From the NCBI GenBank assembly GCA_007922225.1, contig ML679961.1, positions 68,337,075 to 68,401,074 on the forward strand: 64,000 nucleotides of DNA, written 5' to 3'. Under the pieces are notes generated by a model. The model did no database searches. It saw only the letters and a program-made list of their open reading frames with translations, and was not told where the DNA came from. How positions within the stretch are numbered: position 1 is the stretch's first letter; every line of letters starts with the position of its first letter. Made by a program: the position numbers and the translations under genes. The DNA comes from Emydura subglobosa (Eukaryota > Chordata > Testudines > Chelidae). Shown piece after piece: positions 34,811 to 47,065 of the stretch.

Positions 34811-36929
34811 AACCTAGACAAAAAAAAAATACAAATAGGGAGGTACAGGCTTGCCTTAGGACCAGAAAACCCCCCTCTGCAATACTGATTAGGCCCAAAG
34901 ACTTGGAGTTCAAGACATCTGAAAGCAGCACAGCTGCAGGAAATGCCAGAAATGCAGGAAATGCCATCCAGCTGTCTTCTCTGCAGCAGATTTGGCTCCG
35001 GTTTTCTCCCCCTGCCTTTGTTCAGCCAAGAACTAGCTGCAAGGTAGCAGTGCCAGATGGAGTTCTCCTTTGTGGATATTGCTTTTCTTTCCAACAGGTA
35101 TCTGGCATGTCCCCCACTACTCAGCAAATATATTCACCAAGCACCCGACCTGCAGCAGATCGTACTGATTTACATGGTACCAGTAGCAAGCCTCACATAC
35201 CTGATGTGACTCCATAGATAATAAAGATGAAGTAAATGAATGCAGAGAGGAGGGTTTATTTGTAGATGAGTCTCTCTCTCAAGAAAACCAACATGAGAGA
35301 CAGAGCACATGTGCCCATGCCTTTCAGCAGTTCTTTTTACATGGAAAGCACAAGTTAATAAATAAGGGGTTGCAGACAGATCAGGAGTACTAGCCTTAGT
35401 TTTTGGACAGTGATACTTGACAATCTCTCACTCCCAGTCAACAAGTCAGAATAATTTCTTTTTTTGTTGTATTTGATTACACATAGCCAGATTCATCTGG
35501 ATATTTGTTCATGTATAAGATCTGCAAGTAGGTGGGAAGAAGTGGCCCCAATTTCCAATATTTTGTAAATATATTTTAGAACCCATAAAATTTGTCCTGG
35601 AAAATTGTTGTGTGTTATTCCCATGAACATATACAACCTGCTATAGAAAAGGACAGCATATTTGTCTATCTTAATAGGGCAAAACAGGGCTGCTAAGGAG
35701 GAAGCAACACTAAAGTGAAATGAGAGTTACATTACCCTATAAGTGGGATGTTGATGCTTCTTCAGCTATCCAACTATTCTATAGCATATGGGCCTCCATT
35801 CAGATAGCAAATCCACTCCTCCTTCCTGAAACTAGTTTATTTTTGTCAAAGTGAATCTGAGTTATGAGCTCCAAATCCATTTCCATGAACATTTGTATAA
35901 ATATTCAATGGAATAAATGTTTTTAAAAAGCAGATACAAAAAAAGGCAGCCGTGATTAATCAAAATTCACTTTCTGAAGGAACCAAATAATATCCCCCCA
36001 CCTATAAGCAAGATAAAGATATAGTGACCTCCCCATTCCACTGAAAGTGTTCTCTCCATTGGAAGTAACATGGATACATTGCAGAGGCTTTACCTCAGAG
36101 ACCACTTCCAATTGTGTAGCACTAGGTGCTGTGTTATGGATCCTCTGTGAAGAGCTCATCAAATGTAGAGCTGCGACCCCTTCTCTATCATCCTTTGTGG
36201 CAAAGAAAATCCCCCAGATTTTCAAAGTATCAGGTTAAAGCCTCTCAGTCTCTCTCTCGCTTATTCACATTTGCTGCAAGATCCACCCTTACTCTGACAC
36301 CTTAACAAAGGGGCAGAACTCCCTATCTCCAAGTGAATCTATCAGCCTCTTTCCATAGATTACTGGAGAGTGAAGGGTGGCATATTCCTAGCAGCGCACA
36401 CTCCTTCCCAGTGCCCTTGGGGAGCAGGGACTCCAGCTAACACAGCAGCAGACCTGTCAAGAATCAGCAGCATGCAATCCCAGTGGAGATTTCTAGCCAA
36501 AAGGCTCATTTCACAGCCAGCTTGGTGACAGCAGTAGCTTCACATCTGTCATATGGCTCACTGTGGCCAGGCAATGCCTGTGTCATAACCCTGTCATTTC
36601 CTCACTAGAGCAGAAGAGATGCAGGGAGCTGGTCGGTGGTTTGAGCAGCTGAATGAACATTGTTGTCTTTGCAATAGTGGAAGATGATATATTTGAGAGA
36701 GCAAAGGAAGAAAGAACTGGGAGTATATACTTTGGGGCTCCCTGGCATAAACCACGCAGAATAAATTCAAGAGCCTCATCAACCCCTGAAAATGAGAATC
36801 CAAATTTAAAACAAAGCTTCCAATCTCATTAAATAGTTTTAATTAATACAGCAATCAGGCTGTTCAGCTATGAGGGTTTCTCTTTCCCACTCAAAGTCTG
36901 GTGGATTGTCAGTGCCCCGAAGATTTCAC
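34811..36929. other. Intronic sequence without recognised genes
   Basis: 34811-35220 may hold the 5' end of the LINE (160-codon plus frame and minus frames, both without motifs). The rest shows no exon or confident repeat. Confidence 0.4.
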
Positions 36930-37120
36930 ACCACCACAATTGTTTTTAATTATCTGTAATGCAGTAGCACACACAATCCTCACCAGGATTGAGGCCCCAA
37001 CATGTTTGGTGCTGAAAAGCACCAAAGAAGGCACAGTCTTTGCCCTGAAAAGCTTACAATCTAATCTCAAACAAACCAGAAGACATCAGTGAGGGAAGGG
37101 GGAGGGAAGACAGTGACAGT
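36930..37120 (-). repeat. L2/SINE-type tail
   Basis: The minus strand reads GATTGTAAGCTTTTCAGGGCAAAGACTGTGCC then GGGGCCTCAATCC, the tail shared with 14405-14560 and 54600-54730. A MITE-like stretch GGGTATGTCTGCTCTGCAATTG follows separately at 37324. Confidence 0.55.
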
Positions 37121-38442
37121 TATAAGAACACATGGTTATATCGGTTAATGACATGCTGACTGATAGTTCCAAGTCAGCTGAAAGCACTTTCTTTTTTCTT
37201 TTTATAAATAAATAGAAGGTTCATTGGAAGGAAAAACAAACAAGCAGTCTGACAAAATGGCACATCAGTTCTCTTTATGCTCCAAGATATTGAGTTCCTT
37301 ATTAAGCTGACTGGCTTGGCAGAGGGTATGTCTGCTCTGCAATTGTGAGGTGTGATTGCAGCACATATAGATTTAACAGGAGAAACAGGTGAGACTGGGG
37401 AACCAGAATGAGTTATTTTCCCATGATAGGCAGTTCCCTACTCTGCTGATATCTAGGTCCCTTCTTCTGGTCAATTATTCTCCACTTTAAAGGAGCAGTC
37501 TCTCCACATTTCATATGTTCTACATTGAGAGCTTTCACAACAATCAGAATTACTTAGCATACTTCTGTTCTGATATTGGGGCACTGGCTATGGCTTGCTG
37601 CTCTCCGGCCTTAGCGTAAGCCATAAGACAATAACAATGGCACATTCTATTTTAATTACCAAAAAGTGACAGAAGTATTTGATGACAGTTTCTGTAGGAG
37701 AGGAAGACGTTAACAGCTCTATGGAGTACTCAACATGAACACAGAAGCCCTTTAGTATGTCATTTCCCCTTTTCAGGAGCATCAGGGGGACATGATCTCA
37801 ATTCAGGGCATCTCAGTCTTTCAGAGCTGCATATGCTGGCAAACATTCATATTTTACAGTGGCTTCACATTTACAGGAACAAATCAGATTTGTTTGAAAA
37901 TACCAAGAACCAAGAGAGTACCGTAGGCAAGGGTGGGACAGGAGCAGAATGAGAGGAGACGAGAGGAGCTGGGCAGCAGGACCCAGCATGAAAAAATACT
38001 GCAGAAAAATGTTCTAAGAGCAGTTTCAAAGAGGTAGGGAGGGGCTCTTTCATCATCATTTAATTTTTAAGTTACCTATAATCAGAAATTTAAAAAGGCC
38101 CCAAGGAGTGAACTTGAAAGAAGGTGCAAACCAAATCTGCTCTGGAGGGGTGCCTGAATAGTGCCAGCTGGATGTGTCATAGCCTCCTCACCCTCAACCC
38201 TGGCAAAACAAATCTGGTTGATAGTTGGAGGTCATAGATTTGCTCACTCTCTTTTCCTTCAAGTCCTTGCTTATTGAGGGAACTTGTTCAGAGTTGATGA
38301 GGAAAGTTAATCTGAACATCACTTTTCACAGAAAGCTAAATGCAGAAGACACTGTATGGTGCCTCCTAGCTGTGTCATTTGCACAGGCTGAACATTCATG
38401 TGTCCCAATAACCTTATGACATAGTTTCACTAAACCTGTGTT
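37121..38442. other. Intronic sequence without recognised genes
   Basis: A short MITE-like stretch near 37324-37380 is the only repeat suspected. No exon seen. Confidence 0.35.
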
Positions 38443-39272
38443 CTTAAAGTATGTAAAACAGGCCTCCAGAAGGTGGTAAACAGATTCTGTTCGGACAAGG
38501 GATAGGAGACACTTCTTTCCTTGGCTGACTGTTGTCTATTTAGAAGACTATTTACATGTGAAATCACCAGCTAATCAAGACTGCAAAGTCAACAAGAGAT
38601 CACAAAATCCACAGGAGGGAACAACAGCAGGAGGATGTCCAATTCATGACTAAGATCCAAGAATTAGTCCTCATACCTGGAGGAGGCAAGGAGAAACTCC
38701 AGATCCCCCACCTAGAAGGTGAACTGACATTGTGTTTGCTTCATGAAAAAAGGATCACAGCCAAGCTTGGCTGAAAACACTGGGAAGACTTTAAGGTGAA
38801 CTAAACTTAGACAACAGGCACCTTGGTTAAGATTAGCTTCTAGTATGCACGCTGTGATTTTATTTTATACCTATCCTATTTCCAATATTTCTTTCTGTCA
38901 TTTGAATCTCTGTTCTTTGTTAAATAAACTTATTCTTGTTCTCTCTATAAACGTATCTAGGGGTTGTGTGTTAAGTGGCACTCTGTTCTAGGGTGTAACT
39001 GGTAAGCTGCGATGTTTTGTTCCTCTGGAAACAGCGGGTCTGGTAACAGTGTCCAGTGATCAGGGTCTGGACACTGCAGAGGGATGCTCAGAGGACTCAA
39101 GCGTTGGAGTGTGCCTATTGCTAGCCAGAAAGGAGAGGGTGGGGCCTGCAGGGGACATGGAGGGAAGTGCTTGTGTTGCTAGTAGCCAGTAAGTCAGGGA
39201 GCTGACAGATCACAGGCACAGACAAGGCTTCCTCACACTAAGAGCAGGTAGGTGCCTCACAATCTTGGGTAT
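38443..39272 (+). repeat. LTR-like element, copy B
   Basis: Diverged relative of copy A (27560-28415) in the same orientation. It shares CCAGCTAATCAAGACTG, CAACAAGAGATCACAAAATCC, CAGGAGGGAACA, GGATCACAGCCAAG, TTTGTTAAATAAACTTATT, GGGTGTAACTGGTAAGCTG and GGCACAGACAAGGCTTCC. It is best read as a solo LTR, since no matching internal region follows. Confidence 0.62.
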
Positions 39273-40422
39273 CCATGGGAAGCAGCACACTTCCATCAAG
39301 GCAACTTGTTCAGGACACAGAAGTACACGGTGCTATAACATGACAGGGGTATTTTTATACTGTTCATACAGGGGGACTATTTTTAGGTTTAAACCCAGCA
39401 GAGATAAAGAGCATCAACCCCTTTTCACTAAATCAAAATTCAGAATCAGGGTCAAGCCTGGAGGGGAAAGAAAAAAAAAAAAAAAAAAAGACATTCCTCA
39501 GAAGTCTAGGCACAACCTAGCCACACCCTAAATAAAAAGACCAGTGGCTCAAATTTTCATTGCCTTCAGTCAATCTGCCAGTCAGAGGCCTTTAAGTGGC
39601 CACTAAAGACTCACTGCCATCTAACAATGAAGGAGCTGTTGGAGCTCCAGTCACTGCAAACAGCACTTGTTTGTTAAAACGCAGAATGGTGATGACCAGG
39701 ACACATTCAAGACTTCCTTGTTGAACTTCATCCTGAAGAATCTCTGTGCTCTGGTACCAGCTGTCTTTTAGGGACCCCACTGTAACATCTTGGGTCAGCA
39801 AGAAACTGGACATTAACTGAGGGTCTGAATCCCTCCTCCAGACATTTCTTATTCTCTCCTCCACACTCCACAGCATGAATTCTTCTTTCTTAGGTGTCTT
39901 TAGTATGTGCCATGTTGATTCCATATTTATATATTCCCTGTATATCTTTGTCCCCTTTAAACTTGCATTTTGATCCATCTCAGTTTTTCTTGAATTTTTA
40001 GAAGATGGACTTTCAAGGATTACCTATATTTTTATTGAATTTTATATTGTTTTTATATATAGGCTGCCTGGGTAGAGTGCTTTATAATCATTACTAGTAG
40101 GATGACAGTCTGCAATGAGTGTATAATCTACCTGCAGAACTCATTGCCAGTAGATATCAATGAAGCTATGAGCTAAATATAATTCCAGAGAGGGCTGGAA
40201 AGCTACATGGATAAGGAGACCATCCACAGTTATGTTAAGAAAAATAATTTTTATAAAGCTACATAAGTCCATATGCTTCAGAGCATAAACCAACTACAAG
40301 ATGATATGGGTTAGAAAAAATTTACCCTACAGGCAGGTTATTCCATAATAATCCACTGTGTAGTATTTTAGATTTTTATCTGATGCATCTGGTGTTGGAC
40401 AATGTCTGAGATAGAGGAGCTC
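39273..40422. other. Intronic stretch with one unexplained 128-codon frame
   Basis: Contains an A run (39471-39489) and, on the minus strand, an open frame 39978-39592 of unknown nature (see findings). No known repeat identified. Confidence 0.4.
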
Positions 40423-40425
40423 CAA

Positions 40426-41713
40426 GGCCTGGTCTACACTGGTGGTTTAATTCGTTAAAGTCCCTTAATTCGAATTAATTACTCCCGCGTCTACACTTGT
40501 GCATCGTTAATTCGAATTAAGGAGCCTTTAAAATCGAATTAATAAAACCACCTCTGCAAGTGGATTAGCGCCTGAAGTGCATCAGTTAATTCGCATTAGC
40601 GTGAGTGTGGACGCAATGGGACTTAATTCGAATTAATTGGCCTCCAGACTGTATCCCATGATGCCCCATTTCAGTACCCTCCCCCAAAGCAGCCCCGGGA
40701 AGATTTAAATCTTCATTTCCTGCAGTGAATGGGTTTAAAATCCAAGCTGCGATCACCCCCCACACACACACACAACAAGCCCTTTGCAGTTTGTAAGGGT
40801 TTGAAAATTTCACCCCCTCTCTCCCCGCATGGTGAATGCGTTTTAACTGCCCAGCAAGCCCTTTGCAGTTTATCCCTTTAAGATTTGTCCCTTTGAAAGT
40901 TTAGCCCTTTAAAGTTTGATCCTTTGAAAGATTTCACCACCCACCTCCCTCCCCTGTAGTGAAGGAAATTCTTTGCTACATTGGCCACTGAAACAATCAT
41001 GGAAATTGATACTTTCTTAAGCTTTTATTCACAGTGCTACATGTGGATACATTATATCATGCTTTCCATCAGTGAAATGGAAACATTTGTATCACTGTAT
41101 TAATATACTAACTGACTCTGTTGTTATTTATCTTACATTCTACAGACATCTGTAGAATCAAAGTCAAAGGCAAGCAATACACAGTGGGTAGTAGGAGGAG
41201 CATAAAAGGCAAACAGCATACAGGTGGGGGGATTCATCTGGTGAAGGGAAAAATCAAAGGCAAGCAATATACAGAGGGTAGTGGGGGGAGCATAAAAGGC
41301 AAACAGCATACAGTTCTAAAGTAATCCAGGATAAGCTGCAATGTATTTGTCACGGTCAAAATGAGAGCATAGTTCAGCTGGCTCCATGTGCCTGCAGTAA
41401 TGGCAATCGGGGGAGTAAAAAAACAGCATGAAAATCTTTTTCCTGTTTGTTTGGGGGTGGGGAAAGAGGGTGGGGGAAGCAGCGCGGCATCCTGGGATGA
41501 TGACACTCGTCACAACAGCCTCTATAGTTAGTTGCACTGTTGGATAGCTTCCCACATTGCACTGCTTTCTAATTTGAATTAAGGCTGGCCAGTGTGGATG
41601 CAAGAAACCAGCACAAACACTGTAGTGTGGATAGTCTGCAGCGCTTTCTATAAATCGCTTTCTGTAATTCGAATTAAGCTAATTCGAATTAGTGCTGCAG
41701 TGTAGACATAGCC
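40426..41713. mobile_element. Harbinger-type MITE with palindromic AATTCGAATT motifs
   Basis: Ends GGCCTGGTCTACACT (40426) and, inward from the right, GGCTATGTCTACACT (41713), flanked by CAA on both sides (40423-40425 and 41714-41716). The 1288-bp element has no transposase. TTAATTCGAATTAA-type palindromes occur three times near the left end and twice near the right. The right subterminal part resembles the transposon at 30263-31595 (GGATAGCTTCCCACATTGCACTGCT), which ties it to the same superfamily. Confidence 0.85.
41164..41313 (+). repeat. 90-bp period duplication inside the MITE
   Basis: The segment TCAAAGGCAAGCAATA...AAAAGGCAAACAGCATACAG at 41164-41223 recurs at 41254-41313 with a few changes, separated by 30 bp. 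Confidence 0.85.
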
Positions 41714-41716
41714 CAA

Positions 41717-42199
41717 GACAAGGCTGCCGTCCAAATCAATGATGTGATTTTGGATGAGGTTTCTGAATTGATACTGATCTTGAGCAAAACAAGGAAGATT
41801 CACAGATGCTCTTAGCCACTGTCTAGCCAATCAGAACACAGTTCACAGTGATGTGTACCTTCAGGACATATTAGACTATACCACAGGGAGGCATCCCAAT
41901 AAACCAAACCCACATTTGTATTGTGGTTTTGTGGGATGTGTGTTTGAAACAGTTCGTACAAAATATTCTCTACAGAATAAAGCTGTTATGTTTGAAAGGT
42001 GAATGTTCTACAAACGCAGAGATTTTGTTGCGCCCCTCATCTTCTTCCTCCCAATCTGAGTTTCTGGGGTCTTGAGATCAGTGTTCATCACCATTGTGGC
42101 TATGCTGAGCCATATATAACAGTTATTGAGTCTAGAAGGGCCAGGCAACAGCATGCTGAGCAAATAAAGGGAGCTTTTCAAGAACTAGACTGTAACAGT
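41717..42199. other. Intronic sequence without recognised genes
   Basis: No exon or confident repeat seen. Confidence 0.35.
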
Positions 42200-42930
42200 C
42201 CTCACTTGGAGATTGATTGATAGCATTACCTAGTGATCAGGGCTTAGGCCCATGACTTGTAGAGGGATTGTTAGTAGGCAAGCCAGAGCCTTCCCACTCT
42301 ACGAGGCTCCGACCCAGGGCCCTTTGAGGGCTATCAATGATCTGACAGCCAGGGACTGCTGAAGGCTGCCCTCCCTATCACACCCTGCCCCCAGCAATTG
42401 TCCCAAAATCACTGTCTGGGTTTAGGTGGCATGAAGGGTATCCACTCACAACAAGGCACCTTCTGGTGGCTGTGTGTAGTATGATAGCTCTCTTCCTCTC
42501 TCAGGCAGCAAATGCCTCTTTCTGCAGTATGGCCCACCCTCCTGGACCAGCTTAGTCCTAGAGATTTCCCCTGCTGGGGTAGTCCAAACAAAGTACAGGG
42601 GAATTAACAAAACTCAGAGTCCACATAAAAGGGAAAAGGAGAGGGCAATGCTTCCCCCTCAGACTGTCTTTGTAGTAAGTCCTCCTTTCCCTCAGGGAGG
42701 GACTTTTGGGCAGTTGTCTTGGGGAGAGATTCTGCTTTTCCCTTGCCTCTCCTCTGCTGGGGCTGCAGGTCTGCTCTCTTCCCTGGTCTGCCACCAAATG
42801 AGATGCTTCTCTGCTCCAACTGGAGGAGAAGTTAAAAGGCATTTCCTACAAGTATGGCAGGGCTGCCTGAGCTCAGAGCATTTCCTTAACCCCTTGGCTG
42901 CCCAGAATGGGATTTGCATACCCCTTCACA
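42200..42930. repeat. Possible LTR-retroelement-derived sequence
   Basis: A GC-richer block with GAGGCTCCGACCCAGGGCCCTTTGAGG and a string of CT-rich segments resembles LTR regions of turtle Gypsy-like elements as I remember them. No terminal repeats, primer site or coding frame confirm it. Confidence 0.3.
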
Positions 42931-44179
42931 CAGACAAAAACGAACAGCTGGGACAAGACTGAATATCACCATGGATAATTCAGAGAGAGGAAGATAAAGT
43001 GAGCACATTAGTAAGGACACTGATGGGAATGAGAGGGATGAGGTACCATAAGGAACCAGTCCTCTTGCCACACAGCCACTTACTAAAGAGATCTACTGTA
43101 CACAGAGGTCTTGAAATATGTTCTCTCTCCTATGTGAGACTATGAAAAGGAAGAGGGGCCTGGAGACCTGGCTACCTGGCCTGGCAGCTCAGCAAGAACC
43201 AGTCTCAAGATATTAAAATGCAACCTTCCTTTCTCTGTCCCAACCCATTTTCTTTCAGGACATCTGTCCAGTTTCAGTAATCTTTAGTGGGGAAAAAAAA
43301 GGCAAGAACTTGACTAATTTCAACAGTGAAAGTCTTGGAAACGTTGCCTGGGTGCCTAGAAATTTGCAGGGCATACCAATGACTATTTGAGATCTGAAGT
43401 TACAACACAATTTGTTCAGTCAGTTGTCATTCAACTTAGTAAGCCAGGAGCCTATCTGATCTCCAATGAGATCTGAGAAGGGAAAAAAAAAATCCTCTAA
43501 GGATAGTCACTTAAGGATTGCACTTACTCCAGTGTTTCAAGTCCTTCCTCCATTGCTGTAGTACAGGGAACATTGTATAAAGCCTTCTATATTGGTGGTG
43601 TAAAAATAAGGTCCTTGAGTTATTACTATTTAATAACTGCCCAGGCATCATAGCTTTTTAGAAAATATAGAACAGAGGACTAAGAATAAAAACCCATGGT
43701 ATAATGACTAGATTTCTTCAATAGTCTGAGGAAACTCACAGTTGCTGCAGCCTTTCACAACAGTATACTGCTGGCGCAACTAGAAACTTCCCCTTTTTCC
43801 TGGTCTGTGAATGAATGAATGAATTTAAAAAAATAAATCATCATCAAAGGTGGATATTATATGTTGTCCCAGATACAGTAGTAAAACGGAGAACAGCAGC
43901 ACTATCTGGGCCAAATTCAGCCTCAGAATAAGCCAGCACAACTGCTAGTGAAGCCAATAAGAATCACCCTGCTTTTAAATCAGGTCTGAATTTGACCCAT
44001 TGTCTTGAATAAGCACGTCTCTGAAACATGCTCAGGCAGCCCTTGGCTAACCTACTCAAATCCAACATTCACTGCCACAACATAATCAGCATGTGTCCAG
44101 TTCCATTCTCCATGTACCCTGCCTGCTTCCAAGAGCCTCCCTCAGGGTGGTCCTGTTGGCAGACTCCTGATGTACTTAC
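42931..44179. other. Intron 2 sequence next to exon 2, no recognised element
   Basis: GAAT repeats at 43809-43822. No other exon or repeat recognised. Confidence 0.4.
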
Positions 44180-44282
44180 TATTCAGTGAAGAATCTGGCA
44201 ATGCCATACTGACTAATATCGTCTCTGTTCTCCAGCAACTGGCTCACTGCATCCTCCATGTACGTGAGGACATGTCTCTGAG
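44180..44282 (-). CDS. CSTPP1: CSTPP1 coding exon 2
   Basis: This 103-nt internal exon has a clear acceptor: a pyrimidine-rich tract on the minus strand ending TTCGCAG (AG at plus 44283-44284). Its donor is a perfect GTAAGT at plus 44179-44174. It begins with CT, which completes Ala16 from exon 1, encodes 33 codons starting QRHVLTYMEDAV and containing QYGIARFFTE, and ends with TA, the first two bases of a Tyr codon. These motifs match the N-terminal helical region of vertebrate CSTPP1 almost residue for residue; remembered human differences are Cys to Ser and Glu to Asp. The exon length, 2 + 99 + 2, fits the phases on both sides exactly. It is isolated in repeat-poor sequence, with intron 1 (about 17.6 kb) on its 5' side and intron 2 (about 32 kb) on its 3' side. 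A plus-strand frame over it (44170-44400) is only a shadow. Confidence 0.94.
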
Positions 44283-46959
44283 CTGCGAACAAAAGAGCAA
44301 GAAAGAGATTAGAATACAAGGGGCTTGCAAAGCCCAAAGCCAGGCCAGGCTATTAGTGTATATCCTTGCCTGGCTATTAGCACTTGGTCTCTCCATGTAG
44401 AGAGACACAAGTAAAGGATTTCATTCTGCCAAATATGGTTGGTGAAATATCTGACTTAAATTCTGTTTCCTCCCCCTTGCTACACAGAGTTATTCATTTA
44501 TGCACTGGTGACCCTTCTTTAATCTCTCTAGGTTTTGGAGATGAAGGGGGCAGATGAGGGATGCACAGTTTCAAAACTGGCAGTACTGCACCATTAAATG
44601 CCAGATAGGGGCCCTCTTGAAGCCCCTGAATTCCTTTTCTCTGCCTTGTATTGCAAGAACCTTCCCTACAAGATTATTAATACCATACTGGTAGGGCTCT
44701 GATGGGGTTGCCGCAGAGCTTACCAATGTCCTCCCAGCTCACCTTTCAGAGGCTGTGAGTTTTTTTAAATGCTGGTTTGTAGAAATTTATTTATGGAAAA
44801 CACAAATCAAAGCACTTCTGTCCCCCTGAAAGCACCAAAAGGGATGTTCTCAGAGTGTTAGGGGAATTGGGTGCAGTGCTGTACAGCCTGACAGGAGTGC
44901 TAGGTCTGTCATTATCTAACAAAAGAATGCTACTTCTCTGTGATAAACTTTGGGCGCAGGGACAACTTGGAACAATACATTAACCATCTCACTGCTTCTA
45001 CCAAGGGCAGGGATAACACAAGCAGTGCAGATACCAAAGGAAAATGGCATGGATCTGTCACTCAGCCTCTTTGATGCTGTCTAGAAGTGAGCCAGAGCAG
45101 CAGACAGTGTGGGCTCATGCTCCAACTAACAAGGGCGGACTTGCCAAATCCATAAGTTCAACAATCAGGAGACAAACCACAACAAACCAAGGAGAACCAT
45201 TCCCAATCTGAAGCACACACGAACCCTGCTCCCAATGCACACGCCCCATCCCAAACAAGTACATTATATCACCACTGCAAGTAGCAGCGTGCCCTGAAAG
45301 AGAGCAGGTAAATACCCTGAGGCCAGGAATGGCAGAGGCTGTGCTTGCTCTTTACGAATCTGTTCCAGACTCAACAGCATCACTCCTTCACCAGCAATCA
45401 ATCTGCTTTAGAACCAAATCAGAGTTTTGCAATCCATTTTAATTTGTGTCTAACCCTCTGGTAAGCATAAAGCATGACCCACCCATACTTGGTACATTTA
45501 TCTTGGTGTGGGGTAGAGGAGAGTAGGTGGACCTCAAAAGAGGCCTGGAAAACATTATCTCCAATGGGTACAATAATTAAAAGGTCACGTGAGCACTGAT
45601 TGCTGCCAGGGGATTTCTCTGCCTATAATACTTTTCAGATTCAGTCCAATGGCAGAATTGGTTAAGCGTACCCTGAAAAATACCTTGCAGCTGATAGCAA
45701 GATGGTGAGCCAAAGGTTCAAAGATATTATCTGGCAATAAAAGATATAGGGCGTAACTTTATTTAGTTATTTTAATACAAAGGAACACATTTTAATTTAT
45801 GAGAGTGATTAAAAAAAATAGTTCTGCGCACCTGTGTCCCCTGAGGGGGGAATGAGTCCATGCAGCTCAGTCATACTCTTAAGAGAACAGCAAATGCAAA
45901 GAGACTGTTTTTCATTCTATGAGTCCCATGCTGTGCTCAGAGACCATCTTCCCAGCACTACTGTACAAATATTAGTTAATTACCACTATCCATACCCAAC
46001 CCTTCATGAGATTTGTAGGTATTATCAGGGCCCCTTATACTTCACAGTGCAATGAGACCAAGTTCCATAATAAGCAGCTCTACAGTTTATGGCAACAACC
46101 TCTAAATTCCAGGTGAAAGTTAATTTAGTGTATCAACATGAAATGCCTCCATTCCCATCTCCTCACCCTCTCACAGACACACACAGCTACCAATGGCTCA
46201 ACGTTGGGAACAGTCACTAACATAAAATTAATCAGTGATCATTTTTGAAGAGGAGATTTTTTTGCCTGCTTCTCAAGTGGTTTTGCTCCCAGAATGTTGT
46301 CTAAATGCCCTGGCACAGAATCTCCTTTTCCCCATGTGTGCCACGGAAGGGAATAGAGGTAGCTTGTGGTCTGCTTTTGAGATTTGTTTCCCTGACTCCC
46401 CAATTGCTGTGCTCTTCTCCAGGTAGCCCAGTTCACCAGCCCATGCTATCGTTTCCCATGATTTTCTGGCTGCAAACTGGATTTAGCTCTGGCTCCCTGA
46501 CCCGCTGCTGCCTGGCTCTATGGAACAATGCAGGGAGCTTGCACTGTATTTCAATTAATTCCTTGTGGGTGAAAAGCTGGGGAGCAAGATACAATTACAG
46601 GCAGGTCCTACCAGGACAGGAAATAAAACAAAATGCCATGGCAGTAACGAAACAGTGAATTCCATGTTAAAATTGCTGAATTTTCCATCTTGAAGGTTCA
46701 CCAGTTTCTACAAGCACAGGATTATGGAGTCCCATGATTCTAAGGCCCTGTTTGAGATGAATGGGACAGTTCACACCTCTTAGAACTGTGGTTTCAGGCT
46801 CTTTGAAAAATCAGAGAGGTGACACTGTACCAGTTTATACTACTCACATTTTCAAAGTTCTCTCTGCAACCACAAGGGCTAGAAATATATATACATATTG
46901 ACAAATTAAAAGTTTCTGGAGCACAATTCTGTAGCAAGGAGAGAAAATTTCATAGTTAC
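44283..46959. other. Intron 1 sequence next to exon 2, no recognised element
   Basis: No further exon or confident repeat. The 117-codon plus frame at 46305-46658 has no recognisable motif. Confidence 0.4.
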
Positions 46960-47064
46960 AGAATACATTGGGCCTAGGTATCCCTGCTCTGGATGAAGAA
47001 ACTGAACCACAGATAGGTTTAGTAATATAAAGTCAGATAGTGAGTCAATGGCAGAGTCAGTGTT
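46960..47064 (-). repeat. tRNA-derived SINE fragment (MIR-like core)
   Basis: The minus strand shows CACTGACTCTGCCATTGACTCACTATCTGAC and CTGTGGTTCAGTTTCTTCATCCAGAGCAGGG, the central part of a MIR-like SINE. Confidence 0.55.
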
Positions 47065-47065
47065 T

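Larger units (their letters stand above)
12089..44179 (-). other. CSTPP1: CSTPP1 intron 2
   Basis: Bounded by donor GTAAGT (44179) and acceptor CTCTGCAG (12089). About 32.1 kb. It hosts most of the mobile elements listed: the second DIRS, the Jockey-like LINE, the EN/RT LINE, two Harbinger-type elements and two related LTR-like copies. All recognisable coding frames in it are transposon remains. Confidence 0.88.
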
